DNA of 64,000 nucleotides from Armatimonadota bacterium (GCA_018268315.1 JAFDWU010000001.1:503295-567294); one strand, 5' to 3'. Positions 7,974 to 17,908 are shown, counted from the first letter of the stretch. Numbers and translations are program-made. Notes: generated from the sequence alone by a model not told the origin.

Positions 7974-9377
7974 TTAGAACTCCGCCGAACCCGGCGTGCG
8001 ATGATACGGAATCACGTCGCGAATGTTCTTCATGCCGGTAATGTACATCAGCAGCCGCTCGAACCCTAGGCCAAAGCCTGCATGAGGAACGCTGCCGTAC
8101 CTTCGCAGGTCGAGATACCACCAGTACGCCTCAATCGGAAGCCCAAGTTCCTTAATGCGAGCTTCCAGCACATCAAGCCGCTCTTCGCGCTGCGATCCGC
8201 CAATGATCTCGCCAATTCGCGGCGCCAGCACGTCCATCGCCCGAACCGTCTTGCCATCCTCGTTCTGCCGCATATAGAACGCCTTGATTTCTTTCGGGTA
8301 GTCGGTCAGGATCACCGGTCGCCCGACCTTCTTCTCCGTCAGCCATCGCTCGTGCTCGCTCTGAAGGTCCGTTCCCCAGCCAACTGGGAACTCAAACGAT
8401 TCCCCGCTTGCTTCCAGCATCTTCACCGCTTCGGTGTAGGTCAACCGCTCAAATGGGCTGTTCACAACATGGTTCAGGGTTTCAAAAAGAGTCGGCTCAA
8501 TGCGCTGGTTGAAGAACTCGAAATCCTTGGGGCATCGCTCCATCACCGTCGCGATGACTTCCTTCAGGAACTCCTCCGCTAGGTTCATGTTCCCTTCAAG
8601 CGAGCAGAATGCCATCTCAGGCTCCACCATCCAGAATTCGGCAAGATGCCTTGCCGAATTGCTATTCTCGGCGCGGAACGTTGGGCCGAAGGTGTAAACG
8701 TTGGTTAAGCCCAACGCAAGCGTTTCCGCTTCAAGCTGGCCGCTAACCGTTAGGTAGGACGGCTTGCCAAAGAAATCTTCGGCGGGGTCTGTCTTGTCCA
8801 GCTTGTAACGCAGTCCGTCCTTCGTCTCCTCGTGCCCAACCAGGGTCGTGACTTGGAACATCGCGCCCGCGCCCTCGGCGTCGCTTGCCGTGATGATGGG
8901 AGTGTTGATGTAGTTGAAGCCGCGCTTTTGAAAGAACTGATGGATGGCATCGGCCGCCGCGTTACGGACGCGGAACACCGCGCCGAATGTATTGCCCCGG
9001 CCTCGGAGGTGCCCTATTTCGCGCAGGAACTCCATCGTCGCGCCCTTCTTCTGCAGCGGATATTCGGCCGGGTCGGCCGGTCCGTAAACCTCCGCGCCAG
9101 AGGCCAGCAGCTCAATCGGCTGGTTCTCGCCTGGCGACTGCACGATCTCGCCATCAAAGCGCACACTCGCGCCGGTGGTCAGAGTTTTCAGCACAGCTTC
9201 AGATAGCAAGCCCTCAGGGATAACGACCTGCAAATCCTGGAACGTCGAGCCATCGCTTAGCTGCACGAAGTGCACCGTCTTGCTGTCGCGGCGGGTCTTA
9301 ATCCAGCCGTACGCGGAAGTCTTGCTTCCGGGGGCCAGATTGAACAGGTCTCGCAAATATGTGCGCCGATAATCCAT
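7974..9377 (-). CDS. asnS: Asparaginyl-tRNA synthetase
   Basis: 467-residue class IIb synthetase attaching asparagine to tRNA-Asn. The N-terminal OB fold (about 1-110, with [23 protein letters not shown], see positions 22-44) binds the anticodon. The catalytic domain shows motif 2 ([19 protein letters not shown] region) and motif 3 ([16 protein letters not shown]). The ending [15 protein letters not shown] is typical of AsnRS. The organism also has gatCA at 56500-58260, so it may combine direct Asn-tRNA synthesis with Gln-tRNA transamidation. It lies 13 bp after selB. Confidence 0.95.
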   Translation of the reverse strand: MDYRRTYLRDLFNLAPGSKTSAYGWIKTRRDSKTVHFVQLSDGSTFQDLQVVIPEGLLSEAVLKTLTTGASVRFDGEIVQSPGENQPIELLASGAEVYGPADPAEYPLQKKGATMEFLREIGHLRGRGNTFGAVFRVRNAAADAIHQFFQKRGFNYINTPIITASDAEGAGAMFQVTTLVGHEETKDGLRYKLDKTDPAEDFFGKPSYLTVSGQLEAETLALGLTNVYTFGPTFRAENSNSARHLAEFWMVEPEMAFCSLEGNMNLAEEFLKEVIATVMERCPKDFEFFNQRIEPTLFETLNHVVNSPFERLTYTEAVKMLEASGESFEFPVGWGTDLQSEHERWLTEKKVGRPVILTDYPKEIKAFYMRQNEDGKTVRAMDVLAPRIGEIIGGSQREERLDVLEARIKELGLPIEAYWWYLDLRRYGSVPHAGFGLGFERLLMYITGMKNIRDVIPYHRTPGSAEF

Positions 9378-9390
9378 GGAAGGCGGCAGT

Positions 9391-11238
9391 TTACCGGTTC
9401 GGTTCCGTCACCCTGAGATCATCCCTTCGATGAGTGACCTTGATTGAGTCGAGATACTCCAGAAGCGGAATGGCGTACTTGCGGCTGGTTTGAAGGTGCT
9501 CCTTGAATTGCGCCGCCGAAAACGGCCCTTTGCCGCCAAGTTCTTGGGCCGCCGAAATGATGGCTGCCATCTGACGCTTGGTGTAATAGATTTCGGGAGT
9601 AACGCGTACGGTCTGCCCGGCAACCTCGCCCAACTTAAGAATCTCCTCGACCGCCTGCGACGGTATGCGAAGCTTCTCCGCAATCTCCCGCACTCCCGGC
9701 ACGTTCACCTTCTCCACTTCAAGAGCTTCGAGCACCCGCGCTAACAACTGGGACTGGCGGTCCGCAAGCTGCACCGTGAACCCGGTTAGCCTGACCCCGC
9801 CTTCCGCAACGACTACTTTGCCCATCAGGGCAGCCCGGGCAAACAGGCGATCCAAAACCTTTCCCCGCCACGGAATACCCACCTTTTCGGCAACCGTTTC
9901 GGGGCGCTGCCAAGGGGTCTTGGGTTCTTTTGCATGCAGTTCCTGCAAGGCGATAAGCGCCTGCTTAAGCGTTTCTAAGGCTGAGGCGGTGGTCACCCAC
10001 GTTCCCGCAAAGCTGACCGCCTTCTTCTCCTTCAGCAGGGTCTCAAAGACCCCGCCAAGCTGCTGCGCGGATTGCCCCATCTCTCTGCAAATCGCTTCCG
10101 AGGTCATGCCAAATGGCTTCGAGGCAATCAGCATTAGAATCTGCTCATCTACCGTTTGTCCGGCCGGTGTGACCGGCTGGCCCTTGCGCCTTGCCCTCGC
10201 AACCGGGTTTGTAACGAGACCGCCTGCAATCAGTTCGAGCGTACTTAGCGCTCGAATAATCACCGCCTGGCCCTCGACGATGGCTATCGGCTTGTCCAGC
10301 CTTATCTGGACTAACTCTGGCTCAACCTCAGAAAGAAACATCTTCCCGGATTCCTCCGCCGTGCCAACCGCAACTCGCACCACCATGCCGTGCTTTGCTT
10401 CGCCAACAAACCTAACACGCGCATCAAACACCCGAGATTCAAAAACGACATTCTGAGCGCCTACAATCTGCCCTCTTTCCAGTTGTTCAGCCTCAACTCC
10501 TGCTAAATTAAGCCCGAGTCGACAGCACGCTGCAGCTGAATCCAGTGTTTCACCGTGCGACTGGAGCGCCCTCACCCTTACGCGAACGCTGCCCGGCATC
10601 AAGATCGCCTCCGCGCCCGGCGCAACTTCGCCTCGGCAAAGCGTCCCCGTCACCACCGTCCCATGCCCCTTCGCCACAAACACGCGATCAATAGGCAAAT
10701 ACCAAGTGCCAGACTTGCCGGGCTCAAAGCTCTGCAGCGCCGAATCCAGCGAGGACCGAAGCTCATCAAAGCCGCTACCTGTTGCTGTCGAAGTCTCAAT
10801 CAACGGACATCCCGCGAACCGAGTTGATGACAGCAATTCCGTCACCGCAAACCGTGCGGCTTCAATCTGAGCCTCATCGGCCCGATCCGAGCGGGTGAGC
10901 GCGACCACAATGCCGTGAACGGGCAACAGGTCGAGAATCTGGGCATGCTCGATAGTCTGAGGCTTCACCCCCTCGTCGGCGGCTACACAAAGAATCGCGA
11001 GCTCAACCCCCAGCGCGCCTGCCAACATGTTGCTCAGGAACCGCTCATGGCCAGGCACATCCACAATCGAGACTCGTCCCACCTGAGGAAGGTCGAGATA
11101 GGCAAAGCCAAGGTCGATCGTCATGCCCCGCTCCTTTTCTTCCGGCAAGCGGTCGGCGTCGATCCCGGTTAGAGCCCGAATGAGCGAGGTCTTGCCGTGG
11201 TCCACATGACCCGCGGTGCCAATGATGCGCGGCCTCAT
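9391..11238 (-). CDS. selB: Selenocysteine-specific elongation factor
   Basis: 615 residues, the same size as E. coli SelB. SelB brings Sec-tRNA to UGA codons followed by a SECIS hairpin. GTPase motifs are present: G1 AGHVDHGKT (9-17), G2 region [17 protein letters not shown] and G3 DVPGH (60-64). Beta-barrel domains follow with [13 protein letters not shown], and the C-terminal third has the winged-helix repeats that bind the SECIS RNA. The ATG at 11238 was chosen because it overlaps the preceding stop as ATGA and begins [11 protein letters not shown], the usual SelB start. An in-frame extension to 11418 lies wholly inside the upstream gene. No selA, selD, selC or visible selenoprotein is in the window. 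Confidence 0.93.
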   Translation of the reverse strand: MRPRIIGTAGHVDHGKTSLIRALTGIDADRLPEEKERGMTIDLGFAYLDLPQVGRVSIVDVPGHERFLSNMLAGALGVELAILCVAADEGVKPQTIEHAQILDLLPVHGIVVALTRSDRADEAQIEAARFAVTELLSSTRFAGCPLIETSTATGSGFDELRSSLDSALQSFEPGKSGTWYLPIDRVFVAKGHGTVVTGTLCRGEVAPGAEAILMPGSVRVRVRALQSHGETLDSAAACCRLGLNLAGVEAEQLERGQIVGAQNVVFESRVFDARVRFVGEAKHGMVVRVAVGTAEESGKMFLSEVEPELVQIRLDKPIAIVEGQAVIIRALSTLELIAGGLVTNPVARARRKGQPVTPAGQTVDEQILMLIASKPFGMTSEAICREMGQSAQQLGGVFETLLKEKKAVSFAGTWVTTASALETLKQALIALQELHAKEPKTPWQRPETVAEKVGIPWRGKVLDRLFARAALMGKVVVAEGGVRLTGFTVQLADRQSQLLARVLEALEVEKVNVPGVREIAEKLRIPSQAVEEILKLGEVAGQTVRVTPEIYYTKRQMAAIISAAQELGGKGPFSAAQFKEHLQTSRKYAIPLLEYLDSIKVTHRRDDLRVTEPNR

Positions 11239-12119
11239 CTGGCGATCGGCTCGAACCGGTGCAAAGTCGGTTCCCCATCCCGCCAAACCCATAGCGGAAA
11301 CACATCGTTCGTGCAGGCGGCGCCAAACGAGCCATCTTTGCCCAGCGCCAGCACCACGCACATCATGTCCAGCGAGGCGGGCTGCCGCCGCACGATCTGC
11401 CTCATCGTCTCTTCGCACGCCTCTTGAGGCGTCAGGCCCCGGCGCATGCCCTCAACCGCCCGGAATGAGGCCATTCCTTTCCAAAGCTCCTCGCCGTACC
11501 CGGTCGCGCCAGCCGCGCCAACCTCGTCATCCGCATAAATCCCCGCCCCAATGATCGGCGAATCGCCAACCCGTCCGGGCTTCTTCCAGGCAAGGCCACT
11601 CGTTGCGCTGCCCGCTACAAAGTGCCCATCCTGCAACCCGAGCATCGTCACCGTATCGCCATGGTGCTCTTCCACCGCGTGCACATATCGCTTCTCGGCC
11701 TCTTCCGGCCGCGACCGCCATTCGTTGTAGCGGCGGATATTCTCCGCCGTCATCAAGTTCTGAGGCTGAAAGCCCTGCTCGATCGCAAAACGCCGAGCCT
11801 GCTCGCCCGCCAGCATCACATGCTTGGTCTTCTGCATCACCTTGCGAGCAATCTTGATGGCAGGGCAAATCCCGCGCACCGCGCAAACCGCGCCCGCTCG
11901 TAAGTCGCGGCCATCCATGATCGCTGCGTCCAACTCAACCTCGCCGTCGCTATTCGGCAGCGATCCCAGCCCGATTGCGACCAGCGAAGGGTCCAATTCC
12001 GCCGCCGAGAGGCCCTCTTCAATCACGGTCATCAGGTCGTGCCCCGCCTTGTAACGGGCTATCGCCTCGCGAATTGCGACCTCGCCGGGAGCTTCCCAGG
12101 TTGAAAGAAGGGTTGTCAT
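11235..12119 (-). CDS. N4-(beta-N-acetylglucosaminyl)-L-asparaginase family Ntn hydrolase
   Basis: A 294-residue Ntn-type hydrolase that cleaves itself to expose an N-terminal threonine. The cleavage site is in HHGDTVTMLGL, with Thr156 as the likely nucleophile. GRVGDSPIIGAGIYAD and GATGYGEELWK match the substrate-binding loops of glycosylasparaginases and isoaspartyl peptidases. No signal peptide is seen, so it probably acts in the cytoplasm on N4-substituted or isoaspartyl asparagine compounds. It is first in the transcript before selB and coupled to it by ATGA. Glycosylasparaginase and L-asparaginase activity cannot be separated from sequence. Confidence 0.85.
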   Translation of the reverse strand: MTTLLSTWEAPGEVAIREAIARYKAGHDLMTVIEEGLSAAELDPSLVAIGLGSLPNSDGEVELDAAIMDGRDLRAGAVCAVRGICPAIKIARKVMQKTKHVMLAGEQARRFAIEQGFQPQNLMTAENIRRYNEWRSRPEEAEKRYVHAVEEHHGDTVTMLGLQDGHFVAGSATSGLAWKKPGRVGDSPIIGAGIYADDEVGAAGATGYGEELWKGMASFRAVEGMRRGLTPQEACEETMRQIVRRQPASLDMMCVVLALGKDGSFGAACTNDVFPLWVWRDGEPTLHRFEPIAR

Positions 12120-12189
12120 GCCAACCCGAAGATACCGCTTGCTCTTAATCTTTAGCTTGCTTTCGTCCAGTCGGAACGTTCTTGCCGTC

Positions 12190-12195
12190 TATGAT
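12190..12195 (+). promoter_or_regulatory. -10 box (TATGAT) close to the CNNM gene start
   Basis: TATGAT matches the consensus at five of six positions and ends 10 nt before the ATG at 12206. No clear -35 is seen. A transcript from here would carry a leader of only a few bases. Confidence 0.5.
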
Positions 12196-12205
12196 TTAGT
12201 ATCGA

Positions 12206-13507
12206 ATGGCAGAAACATCTGGAATCTATGCCCTCATCAGCGTTCTGCTAATCCTGCTTAACGGCTTCTTCGTAGCATCTGAGTACGCCCTCATCTCTGC
12301 CCGGCGAACCCGGCTTGAGGCGCTTTCGCGCAGAGGCTCCAAAAGCGCGCCCGGCCTTTTGCGCGCGCTTGAGAACATCACGCCGTTGGTCGCTGCGGCT
12401 CAGGTTGCCATCACCATGCTTGGAATCGGTATTGGTTCTATCACCGAGCCCTACGTGACTCATTTGCTCGTCGGCATCCTCGGGCAAACCCCTGCCCACA
12501 GCCTTAGCTATCTGCTTGCCTTCGTGATCGTCACCTTCTTGGTCGTGGTAGTCGGCGAACTTGTGCCCAAATATGTGGTGCTCCGCCACGCGGATCGGTC
12601 CGCCCTCATTACGTACCGTGGCCTTGTCGCCACCAGCACAATATTCCGCCCGATCACGTGGTTGGCGCAAGCCACCGCGGGCGCCCTGCTTAAACCGTTC
12701 GGCATCAACATCAAGGAAGAGGAAGGGGATGTCCTTTCGAAGGAAGAGGTCCTTGGCATGCTGCAGTCCGGAAGCGCGCAGGGACTTGAGAAAGATCACG
12801 CCGAGCTAGTTACCCGGGCGCTTCGCATCGATCAGCTTGATGCTGGCGACATCATGATCCACCGACTCGATGTGAAGTGGTTAGACGCTACGTGGGACCG
12901 CTCGAAGGTCATCGAGAAGATCAAGCAGATCCCGTTCACGCGACTGCCCCTTTGCCGAGGCGACATCGACGATGTGGTTGGCATCGTGTATCTGCACGAC
13001 ATCGTGAAGCACTGGGACGACCCTGATTTCTCGCTTGAAAAGATCGCTCGGTCTGCCGTGATGGTGCCGGAAAACCTGCCCATTGGCAAGATCGTCGCGC
13101 AGATGCGCGACAACAAAACCCAAATGCTAATCGTGCTGGATGAATACGGCGGAATGAGTGGGCTCCTAACCCTGGAAGATGTCGTCGAAGAAGTATTTGG
13201 CGAGCTGCAAGACTCTGTAGAAAGCGAACGCCCTGCCATTGAGGTCATCGCGAGCGGGCGCGTTTCCGTACGAGCGGACCTCCGCTATGACGAACTGCTT
13301 GCGGGCCTCAAAATCGAGACCCAGGATCCCGAGGTCAATACCGAATCCTTGGCCCAGATCATCGTCGAATCTCTCGGCAGAACTCCGCGTCCTGGCGACT
13401 CAGTTGACCTTCCCATCGGCAACGCCCGCGTTGAAAATGTCACCCGACGGCGCATCACTCGCATCGCTATTACCCTCAACCCGCCTGAGAGCCCAGAGGA
13501 AGAATAG
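12206..13507 (+). CDS. CNNM/CorC (hemolysin C-type) transmembrane CBS protein
   Basis: 433-residue membrane protein of the TlyC/YfjD type. The N-terminal DUF21/CNNM domain has about four helices, from about residue 5 to 150, including LNGFFVASEYALISARRTRLEAL. Two CBS domains follow (about 200-330, with MIHRLDVKWLD and IVLDEYGGMSGLLTLEDVVEEV), then a CorC_HlyC domain. Family members are linked to magnesium or divalent-cation efflux and homeostasis; the hemolysin label is historical. The gene starts ten bases after a TATGAT box and runs alone, away from the asparaginase gene. Confidence 0.9.
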   Translation: MAETSGIYALISVLLILLNGFFVASEYALISARRTRLEALSRRGSKSAPGLLRALENITPLVAAAQVAITMLGIGIGSITEPYVTHLLVGILGQTPAHSLSYLLAFVIVTFLVVVVGELVPKYVVLRHADRSALITYRGLVATSTIFRPITWLAQATAGALLKPFGINIKEEEGDVLSKEEVLGMLQSGSAQGLEKDHAELVTRALRIDQLDAGDIMIHRLDVKWLDATWDRSKVIEKIKQIPFTRLPLCRGDIDDVVGIVYLHDIVKHWDDPDFSLEKIARSAVMVPENLPIGKIVAQMRDNKTQMLIVLDEYGGMSGLLTLEDVVEEVFGELQDSVESERPAIEVIASGRVSVRADLRYDELLAGLKIETQDPEVNTESLAQIIVESLGRTPRPGDSVDLPIGNARVENVTRRRITRIAITLNPPESPEEE

Positions 13508-13517
13508 CCAGCCAAGG

Positions 13518-13523
13518 TAAAGT
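13518..13523 (+). promoter_or_regulatory. TANNNT box 7 nt before the start at 13531
   Basis: TAAAGT, seven bases, then ATG. This is the spacing expected if transcription starts at the start codon itself. There is no obvious -35. Confidence 0.4.
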
Positions 13524-13530
13524 CGGCGGA

Positions 13531-14136
13531 ATGCGTCCTTTGGCTCTCCTTATAGTGCTCGCACCCTCTCTTGGGTTCGCGGATCACTTGATTACGATCC
13601 CCGTCGGCTATAAGGTGCCGGATGGCCTGCTGCGCATAGAAGGATTCGCCGACGTGCGAGACCACACTCGCTGGTTCGGACGCTTTGACGCCCCCGTCAA
13701 CGACTCGTTCGACATTACGATTCGCGGCGGCGAGGACGGAACAAGCCGGTACACAACCTTCGATTTCTCCTACAACTTCTTTGCGCCATTCATCGACTTC
13801 GGCCCCGGCATCAGCATTGGCGTGCAGGATGCCCTTGACCGCACGCCCGAGCGGAACCGTTTCTACACCGCCATCACCTACCGTTTTGGGGCTGACACAA
13901 AGGTGAATCCGCGTGATCCGGGAGAGGTCACGGTTGGATTCTTCGCGGGACACCGACCGAGCCCGCTGCTAGGCGTTACCATTCCGGTTTCCAGCCAGCT
14001 TCACCTTATCGGGGATTACAACGGCTACATCAGGAGCGCGGGATTTGAGATTCGTCCGTCGCGGGAGCTTGGACTGCGGCTTTATTGGCAGGAGACTCAC
14101 ACTCTGGCGACTCTGACGCTTCAAAAGCGCTTTTAA
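13531..14136 (+). CDS. YjbH-like outer-membrane beta-barrel protein
   Basis: 201 residues with a signal peptide (MRPLALLIVLAPSLGFA) followed by alternating polar and hydrophobic strands rich in aromatic residues. The protein ends in LTLQKRF, and a C-terminal Phe is the usual signal for BAM-mediated outer-membrane insertion. FADVRDHTRWFGRFDAPVN and VTVGFFAGHRPSPLLGVTIP look like the YjbH family of exopolysaccharide-associated barrels, but the similarity is judged by eye. Its last 107 bp overlap the 3' end of the convergent plsC gene, which is unusual. A TAAAGT box lies seven bases before the ATG. Confidence 0.6.
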   Translation: MRPLALLIVLAPSLGFADHLITIPVGYKVPDGLLRIEGFADVRDHTRWFGRFDAPVNDSFDITIRGGEDGTSRYTTFDFSYNFFAPFIDFGPGISIGVQDALDRTPERNRFYTAITYRFGADTKVNPRDPGEVTVGFFAGHRPSPLLGVTIPVSSQLHLIGDYNGYIRSAGFEIRPSRELGLRLYWQETHTLATLTLQKRF

Positions 14137-14776
14137 GCATCAGGCCATCCTGAGCGCAAAGCGCCCTGATCCTGCGCTCCAACTCATGGGCGAAGTTGGT
14201 GGTCTTCTCCTTTTCGCTTTCGCCCGGAATATCGTTCAAGGTGAACGGTTCCCCCAGGCGCACGGTTATTCGATGCCATTTCGGAAACTTGGCCCCTTTT
14301 GGCATCACCACCTGCGAGCCATTCACGCCAATCGGGACCACTTGAGCGTTGCCACGCTTGGCTAGTAAGCAGATGCCTCGGTTAATCGGCCCCATCGTCA
14401 CCCCGTCGCCGCGCGTGCCCTCGGGAAACATGAGTAGCAGCCCGCCGCTCTCCAATATCCGAATCGCCATCTGGAAAGCCTCTTTGTCCCCGGTTCCCCG
14501 CCGAACGGGAAACACACCCCAGCTTTTCAACAGGAAGCCCAGAACGGGAACCTTGAAAAGCTCCTCCTTTGCCATCGGCTGGAAGTTTCTTGGCAGCATG
14601 CAGCCGATCGCGGGAGGATCGAGGTTGCTCATGTGGTTTGGCGCGAGGATTACCGGCCCTTTCATCGGCAGGTTTTCTTTGCCGTAAATCCGCACACCGC
14701 CTACGCAGGCAAAAAGCGACCTTACGAGAAACTGGCAAATCCTAAACCAGGGGTACATCTTGTCGCGCACCTGCAT
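14030..14776 (-). CDS. plsC: 1-acyl-sn-glycerol-3-phosphate acyltransferase
   Basis: 248-residue membrane-associated acyltransferase making phosphatidic acid from lysophosphatidic acid. Catalytic motif I is NHMSNLD (HxxxxD), motif II GVFPVRRG, motif III FPEGTRGDG and motif IV VVPIGVNGS. The N-terminal hydrophobic segment (WFRICQFLVRSLFACVGGV) anchors it to the inner membrane. The last 36 residues are rich in A, E and S and lie antisense to the end of the beta-barrel gene, so this tail may be a recent extension past an older stop. It has no co-directional partner immediately adjacent. Confidence 0.9.
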   Translation of the reverse strand: MQVRDKMYPWFRICQFLVRSLFACVGGVRIYGKENLPMKGPVILAPNHMSNLDPPAIGCMLPRNFQPMAKEELFKVPVLGFLLKSWGVFPVRRGTGDKEAFQMAIRILESGGLLLMFPEGTRGDGVTMGPINRGICLLAKRGNAQVVPIGVNGSQVVMPKGAKFPKWHRITVRLGEPFTLNDIPGESEKEKTTNFAHELERRIRALCAQDGLMLKSAFEASESPECESPANKAAVQAPATDESQIPRS

Positions 14777-14815
14777 GAGGGCCAGTGAACCTTATGCAGA
14801 CCCGGTCCGTAAACC

Positions 14816-16795
14816 CTAGTCGTCGGGAACGTTCCTCAGATCGACCTCTTTCAGCGGTATCCCTTTCGCCATCAGTTCCCTCGCGATCTCATAGCGCTCG
14901 TTTCGAATAGCAAGACCGTAAAGACCGCCGAAGAAGAAGCGGTAATTATTGGGCATTCTGCGCTCAGCCCTCACCATGTTCATCAGGTTTCCAGTCCCGA
15001 GCGTTAAGAACACCGTTGGCCGTATCTGATTCACCGAATACCGATAATCGGTCTTGCCGAAATACTTCATCCAAGCCCTACCGTGGCGACTGATGTGCAG
15101 ATCGGTGAGCCCCAGAAAATCATGCGAATAGTGGTCGATCATCAAGTAGCTGGGCAGTCCAAGCCTCTCCGGTGAAATCGTGTCGGACGGAATCAGTGCA
15201 TCCCGTAGGTAGGTTGCCAAGCGGCAATCCGACTGCCACTCATCCATCGACTTCGTTGAGTTGCCAATGTGGAAACTCGGGGACGTTCGCAGGAATTCTT
15301 CCCTCGGTTCCCGCCCGCCGTTCCCCAGCGTGATCGGCATAACAAGTAACCCGTTCACCCCCGAGGCTAACGCCACCGCGGGAGCGACCGGGCGAGCTAG
15401 CCGTGACCACACCTGCAATCCATAGCACCCGAAAACCGCCAACATCGGCAGATAAGGCAAAAGGAACCTTGGCTCGGGCACCCAATCTCCGCCACCGATC
15501 AGCACCGTAACGCATTGCCAAGCCATGAGTCCAATCGCAAGCTTCGATTCAATGCGATTGCGCGTAATCCATATTCCCACCGCCGCCAGAAGAATCGGAA
15601 AGATGTGCATTTGCACGAAGGACTTGAGATAGAGGGTCCCCGTGGCAATCTGAATATCGTAGATGATCTTGCTCCACTCAATCGGCGATTTGGCGGTGAC
15701 GGAGTTTGGGACGAGGGCATGATAATAGGCAAGCCGAAACGCCTCGAGCGAGATGGCAAGGACTAAGCCAGGCGCTAGGCATATCAGCGACTGCTTGAAC
15801 TTCGTCCCGCTGAATAAAAGAACGAGCCAGTAGATGGGGACGAAGGCGAGCGCCTCTGGACGGACTGCCGCCAGCAATCCAAGACAAAGACTCGTCCATC
15901 GAGCGCGGCCCGCGGCCGCAGAAACGATCGTTAACACCAGCAGCAGAGCTTGCAAGCCAGATTCGAGTCCGCCGCCGACGCATCGCCATAGTGTGGGACT
16001 CAGCATGAAGGCAAGCAGGACAAGGCTCACCTGCCAAACCGGGGCCCCCGTGCGGCGGCATCCAAACCGGAACGCGACTGCAAACGCTATCGCGCCGCAT
16101 AGAATGCCAACCCAAACGCCGAAGACCTCTATCGGCGCCCCGCTCAGAATCCCAAACGCCGAAACCAGCACCCACAGGAGATTCGAGTAGCCCTCCACTC
16201 GCTCGCCGGCGTTGAACGTCAGCCCCTTGCCGTGAACCAAGTTCCAGGCGTAGCGATACGAGATATAGGCGTCGTCGATTACCCACAAATTGACGAAGCT
16301 GAGATACAGCACCATGAGCGCAGCAAGCGCGCACCCTGCTATGAGCAGGTGGGGTGGTTGGGACTCGCCCCCCGCCGGAAGCCGGTAGCCTAGAACGCGA
16401 ACAACCGGGCGGGAATACGGCTCAAGCAGCCGGTCTATCGATTCCCAGTAGAACAGAGTAAAGAAGGCGGCCAGACCAAGCCCGAGGTAGGCGGCAACGT
16501 CTCCCAGGCGCAAAACGAGCATCGCCACCCCCACGTCGAACCCAACCGAGTTGCTAAGAGATAGCCAGGCGATCGTCACTGCCGCCCCCAGCAGCATAGA
16601 AACCACCCAGGACAGGAGCGTTCGGGGGCGCGCCAGCGCGGCGATTCCCAAAGCTAACGAAAGAAGAAAGGGGGCCGGCGGATACGGTTGCAGAAAAAGC
16701 TGCGGCAGCAACCAAGCGGCACAGACCTTTGCCGCCAAGCGAACATTTGGCTGCGATGAAATCTGGATTAGCCGTTGCCTGAGTGCCGGGCCCAT
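14816..16795 (-). CDS. GT-C type integral-membrane glycosyltransferase
   Basis: 659 residues with about ten or more hydrophobic helices, followed by an extracytoplasmic C-terminal domain of about 170 residues. The key segment at 170-205 contains [19 protein letters not shown] and [11 protein letters not shown]. This acidic DD motif in the first large periplasmic loop is shared with AftB-type arabinofuranosyltransferases and related polyprenyl-phosphate-sugar transferases. It probably moves a sugar from a lipid carrier to a cell-surface glycan. Donor and acceptor are unknown. A TAGAGT box lies nine bases upstream of the ATG. Confidence 0.7.
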   Translation of the reverse strand: MGPALRQRLIQISSQPNVRLAAKVCAAWLLPQLFLQPYPPAPFLLSLALGIAALARPRTLLSWVVSMLLGAAVTIAWLSLSNSVGFDVGVAMLVLRLGDVAAYLGLGLAAFFTLFYWESIDRLLEPYSRPVVRVLGYRLPAGGESQPPHLLIAGCALAALMVLYLSFVNLWVIDDAYISYRYAWNLVHGKGLTFNAGERVEGYSNLLWVLVSAFGILSGAPIEVFGVWVGILCGAIAFAVAFRFGCRRTGAPVWQVSLVLLAFMLSPTLWRCVGGGLESGLQALLLVLTIVSAAAGRARWTSLCLGLLAAVRPEALAFVPIYWLVLLFSGTKFKQSLICLAPGLVLAISLEAFRLAYYHALVPNSVTAKSPIEWSKIIYDIQIATGTLYLKSFVQMHIFPILLAAVGIWITRNRIESKLAIGLMAWQCVTVLIGGGDWVPEPRFLLPYLPMLAVFGCYGLQVWSRLARPVAPAVALASGVNGLLVMPITLGNGGREPREEFLRTSPSFHIGNSTKSMDEWQSDCRLATYLRDALIPSDTISPERLGLPSYLMIDHYSHDFLGLTDLHISRHGRAWMKYFGKTDYRYSVNQIRPTVFLTLGTGNLMNMVRAERRMPNNYRFFFGGLYGLAIRNERYEIARELMAKGIPLKEVDLRNVPDD

Positions 16796-16804
16796 GGGTT
16801 TATG

Positions 16805-16810
16805 ACTCTA
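16805..16810 (-). promoter_or_regulatory. TANNNT box 9 nt before the GT-C gene start
   Basis: Minus-strand TAGAGT, nine bases, then ATG at 16795. Compatible with a near-leaderless transcript. Confidence 0.35.
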
Positions 16811-16826
16811 GCCCAGGCGACGCGCT

Positions 16827-17372
16827 TTAATCCCGAGGAGATACGGAAAGGGTGAGCGAGATCCGCTTGGCCCCTTCGCTCTTCTGGTTCCTGGTCTCCG
16901 CAAACATATTCCCAATTTCTTTGACCAACTCCCAGAGCCGAGCGCTCTGCTCCTTAGTAAATTCACCCTCGAATCGGCTGAACATCATCGTGCTCAGGAC
17001 TTCTACCGAGTTGCGGCTGGCCGCTTTCTCGTAGTCATCCCAAGATCGCTTCCACAGCTTTCGCGCCGCCTCGTGGGTCGCCTTCATCAACTCGTCCTGG
17101 TTTGGAACTCGGTAATCGACAAAGAAACGGTGAGCGGCGGCTTCGTATAGAACACCATTCTTTCCTCTCGGGCCTATGACGTTCAGCAGACCAAGACCTG
17201 CCATACGCTTCAAGTGATAGGTAACCCCTGGCGCAGAAGTTCCGAGCATTGCTGCAATTTCGCTCGCGGATTTCGGCCCGTCTGAACGCAGGCGATTGAT
17301 GATCTCGTTACCAATCGGTGATCCAATCGCCCGAATCTGTTCCGGGTCGGTGATTATAATTTCTTCTTTCAT
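16827..17372 (-). CDS. Winged-helix transcriptional regulator (ArsR-like)
   Basis: 181 residues. Residues about 8-75 form a winged helix: IRAIGSPIGNEIINRLRSDG, then SASEIAAMLGTSAPGVTYHL as recognition helix, then the wing GLLNVIGPRGKNGVLYEAA. The C-terminal half is helical, probably for dimerisation. There is no cysteine metal site typical of ArsR metal sensors. The gene is divergent from the DUF3291 gene, and an inverted repeat (17374-17402) sits directly before its ATG and over the neighbour's promoter, so it likely controls both. The signal is unknown. Confidence 0.8.
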   Translation of the reverse strand: MKEEIIITDPEQIRAIGSPIGNEIINRLRSDGPKSASEIAAMLGTSAPGVTYHLKRMAGLGLLNVIGPRGKNGVLYEAAAHRFFVDYRVPNQDELMKATHEAARKLWKRSWDDYEKAASRNSVEVLSTMMFSRFEGEFTKEQSARLWELVKEIGNMFAETRNQKSEGAKRISLTLSVSPRD

Positions 17373-17373
17373 C

Positions 17374-17402
17374 TTTTCAAATTGTTTGCGAATCTTTGAA
17401 AA
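17374..17402. promoter_or_regulatory. Candidate operator, 8-bp inverted repeat
   Basis: TTTTCAAA (17374-17381) and its exact inverse TTTGAAAA (17395-17402) are separated by 13 bases. The repeat begins 2 bp before the regulator's start codon and covers the likely -35 of the divergent gene. This suggests that the winged-helix dimer binds here and represses both genes. Confidence 0.55.
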
Positions 17403-17415
17403 CGTGCTGTATTAT
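17386..17415 (+). promoter_or_regulatory. Promoter of the DUF3291 gene
   Basis: A plausible -35 TTGCGA (17386-17391), an 18-base spacer and a -10 TATTAT (17410-17415). The start codon at 17456 follows a Shine-Dalgarno, so this transcript has an ordinary leader. Confidence 0.45.
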
Positions 17416-17455
17416 TACTGTTCGCGTGACTATTTTAACGCGCAGAAGGACTTTT

Positions 17456-17908
17456 ATGAGTAAATACCATCTTGCCGAGTTCAATGTTGCCCTTCTGCAA
17501 GCCCCGATCGACGACCCGATGATGGCGGATTTTGTCGTTCTACTCGCTCCCGTCAACGCTTTGGCTGATGCCGCACCCGGCTTTGTTTGGCGTTTGCAGG
17601 GGCCAAAAGGCGATTCGACAACGTTCCGCATGTATGGAGACGAGCCGGTGTTGGTGAATATGTCGGTCTGGGAAGATATTCAGCCGCTAATGGATTACGT
17701 TTACCGAGCCTCGCACCTTGATGTGATGCGCCAAAAGGCGACTTGGTTTGAAAAGACGGAGGGGGCGTCGTACGCGCTATGGTGGATTCCCGCTGGCGAA
17801 ATCCCAACCCCCGAAGAGGGCAAAGCTAGGCTGGAATATTTAAAAGCCAACGGCCCCAGCCAGTATGCGTTCACCTTCCCGAAGCCGTTCCCCGCTCCGG
17901 TTGAATAG
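17456..17908 (+). CDS. DUF3291 domain protein
   Basis: 150 residues matching the DUF3291 pattern: KYHLAEFNVALLQAPIDDPM near the start, then VLVNMSVWEDIQPLMDYVY, then a WF..TEGASYALWWIPAGEIPT segment. The fold is related to ABM-type ferredoxin-like dimers (antibiotic biosynthesis monooxygenases), but no enzymatic role is established. I chose the ATG at 17456 because AGAAGGA lies 6 bases upstream; an in-frame ATG at 17396 overlaps the promoter. The divergent winged-helix gene is its probable regulator. Confidence 0.85.
   Translation: MSKYHLAEFNVALLQAPIDDPMMADFVVLLAPVNALADAAPGFVWRLQGPKGDSTTFRMYGDEPVLVNMSVWEDIQPLMDYVYRASHLDVMRQKATWFEKTEGASYALWWIPAGEIPTPEEGKARLEYLKANGPSQYAFTFPKPFPAPVE

Noticed and set aside
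11239..11418. 60-residue N-terminal extension of SelB
   Set aside because: It lies entirely within the end of the upstream gene in another frame and has no SelB similarity; the ATGA start at 11238 fits the family.
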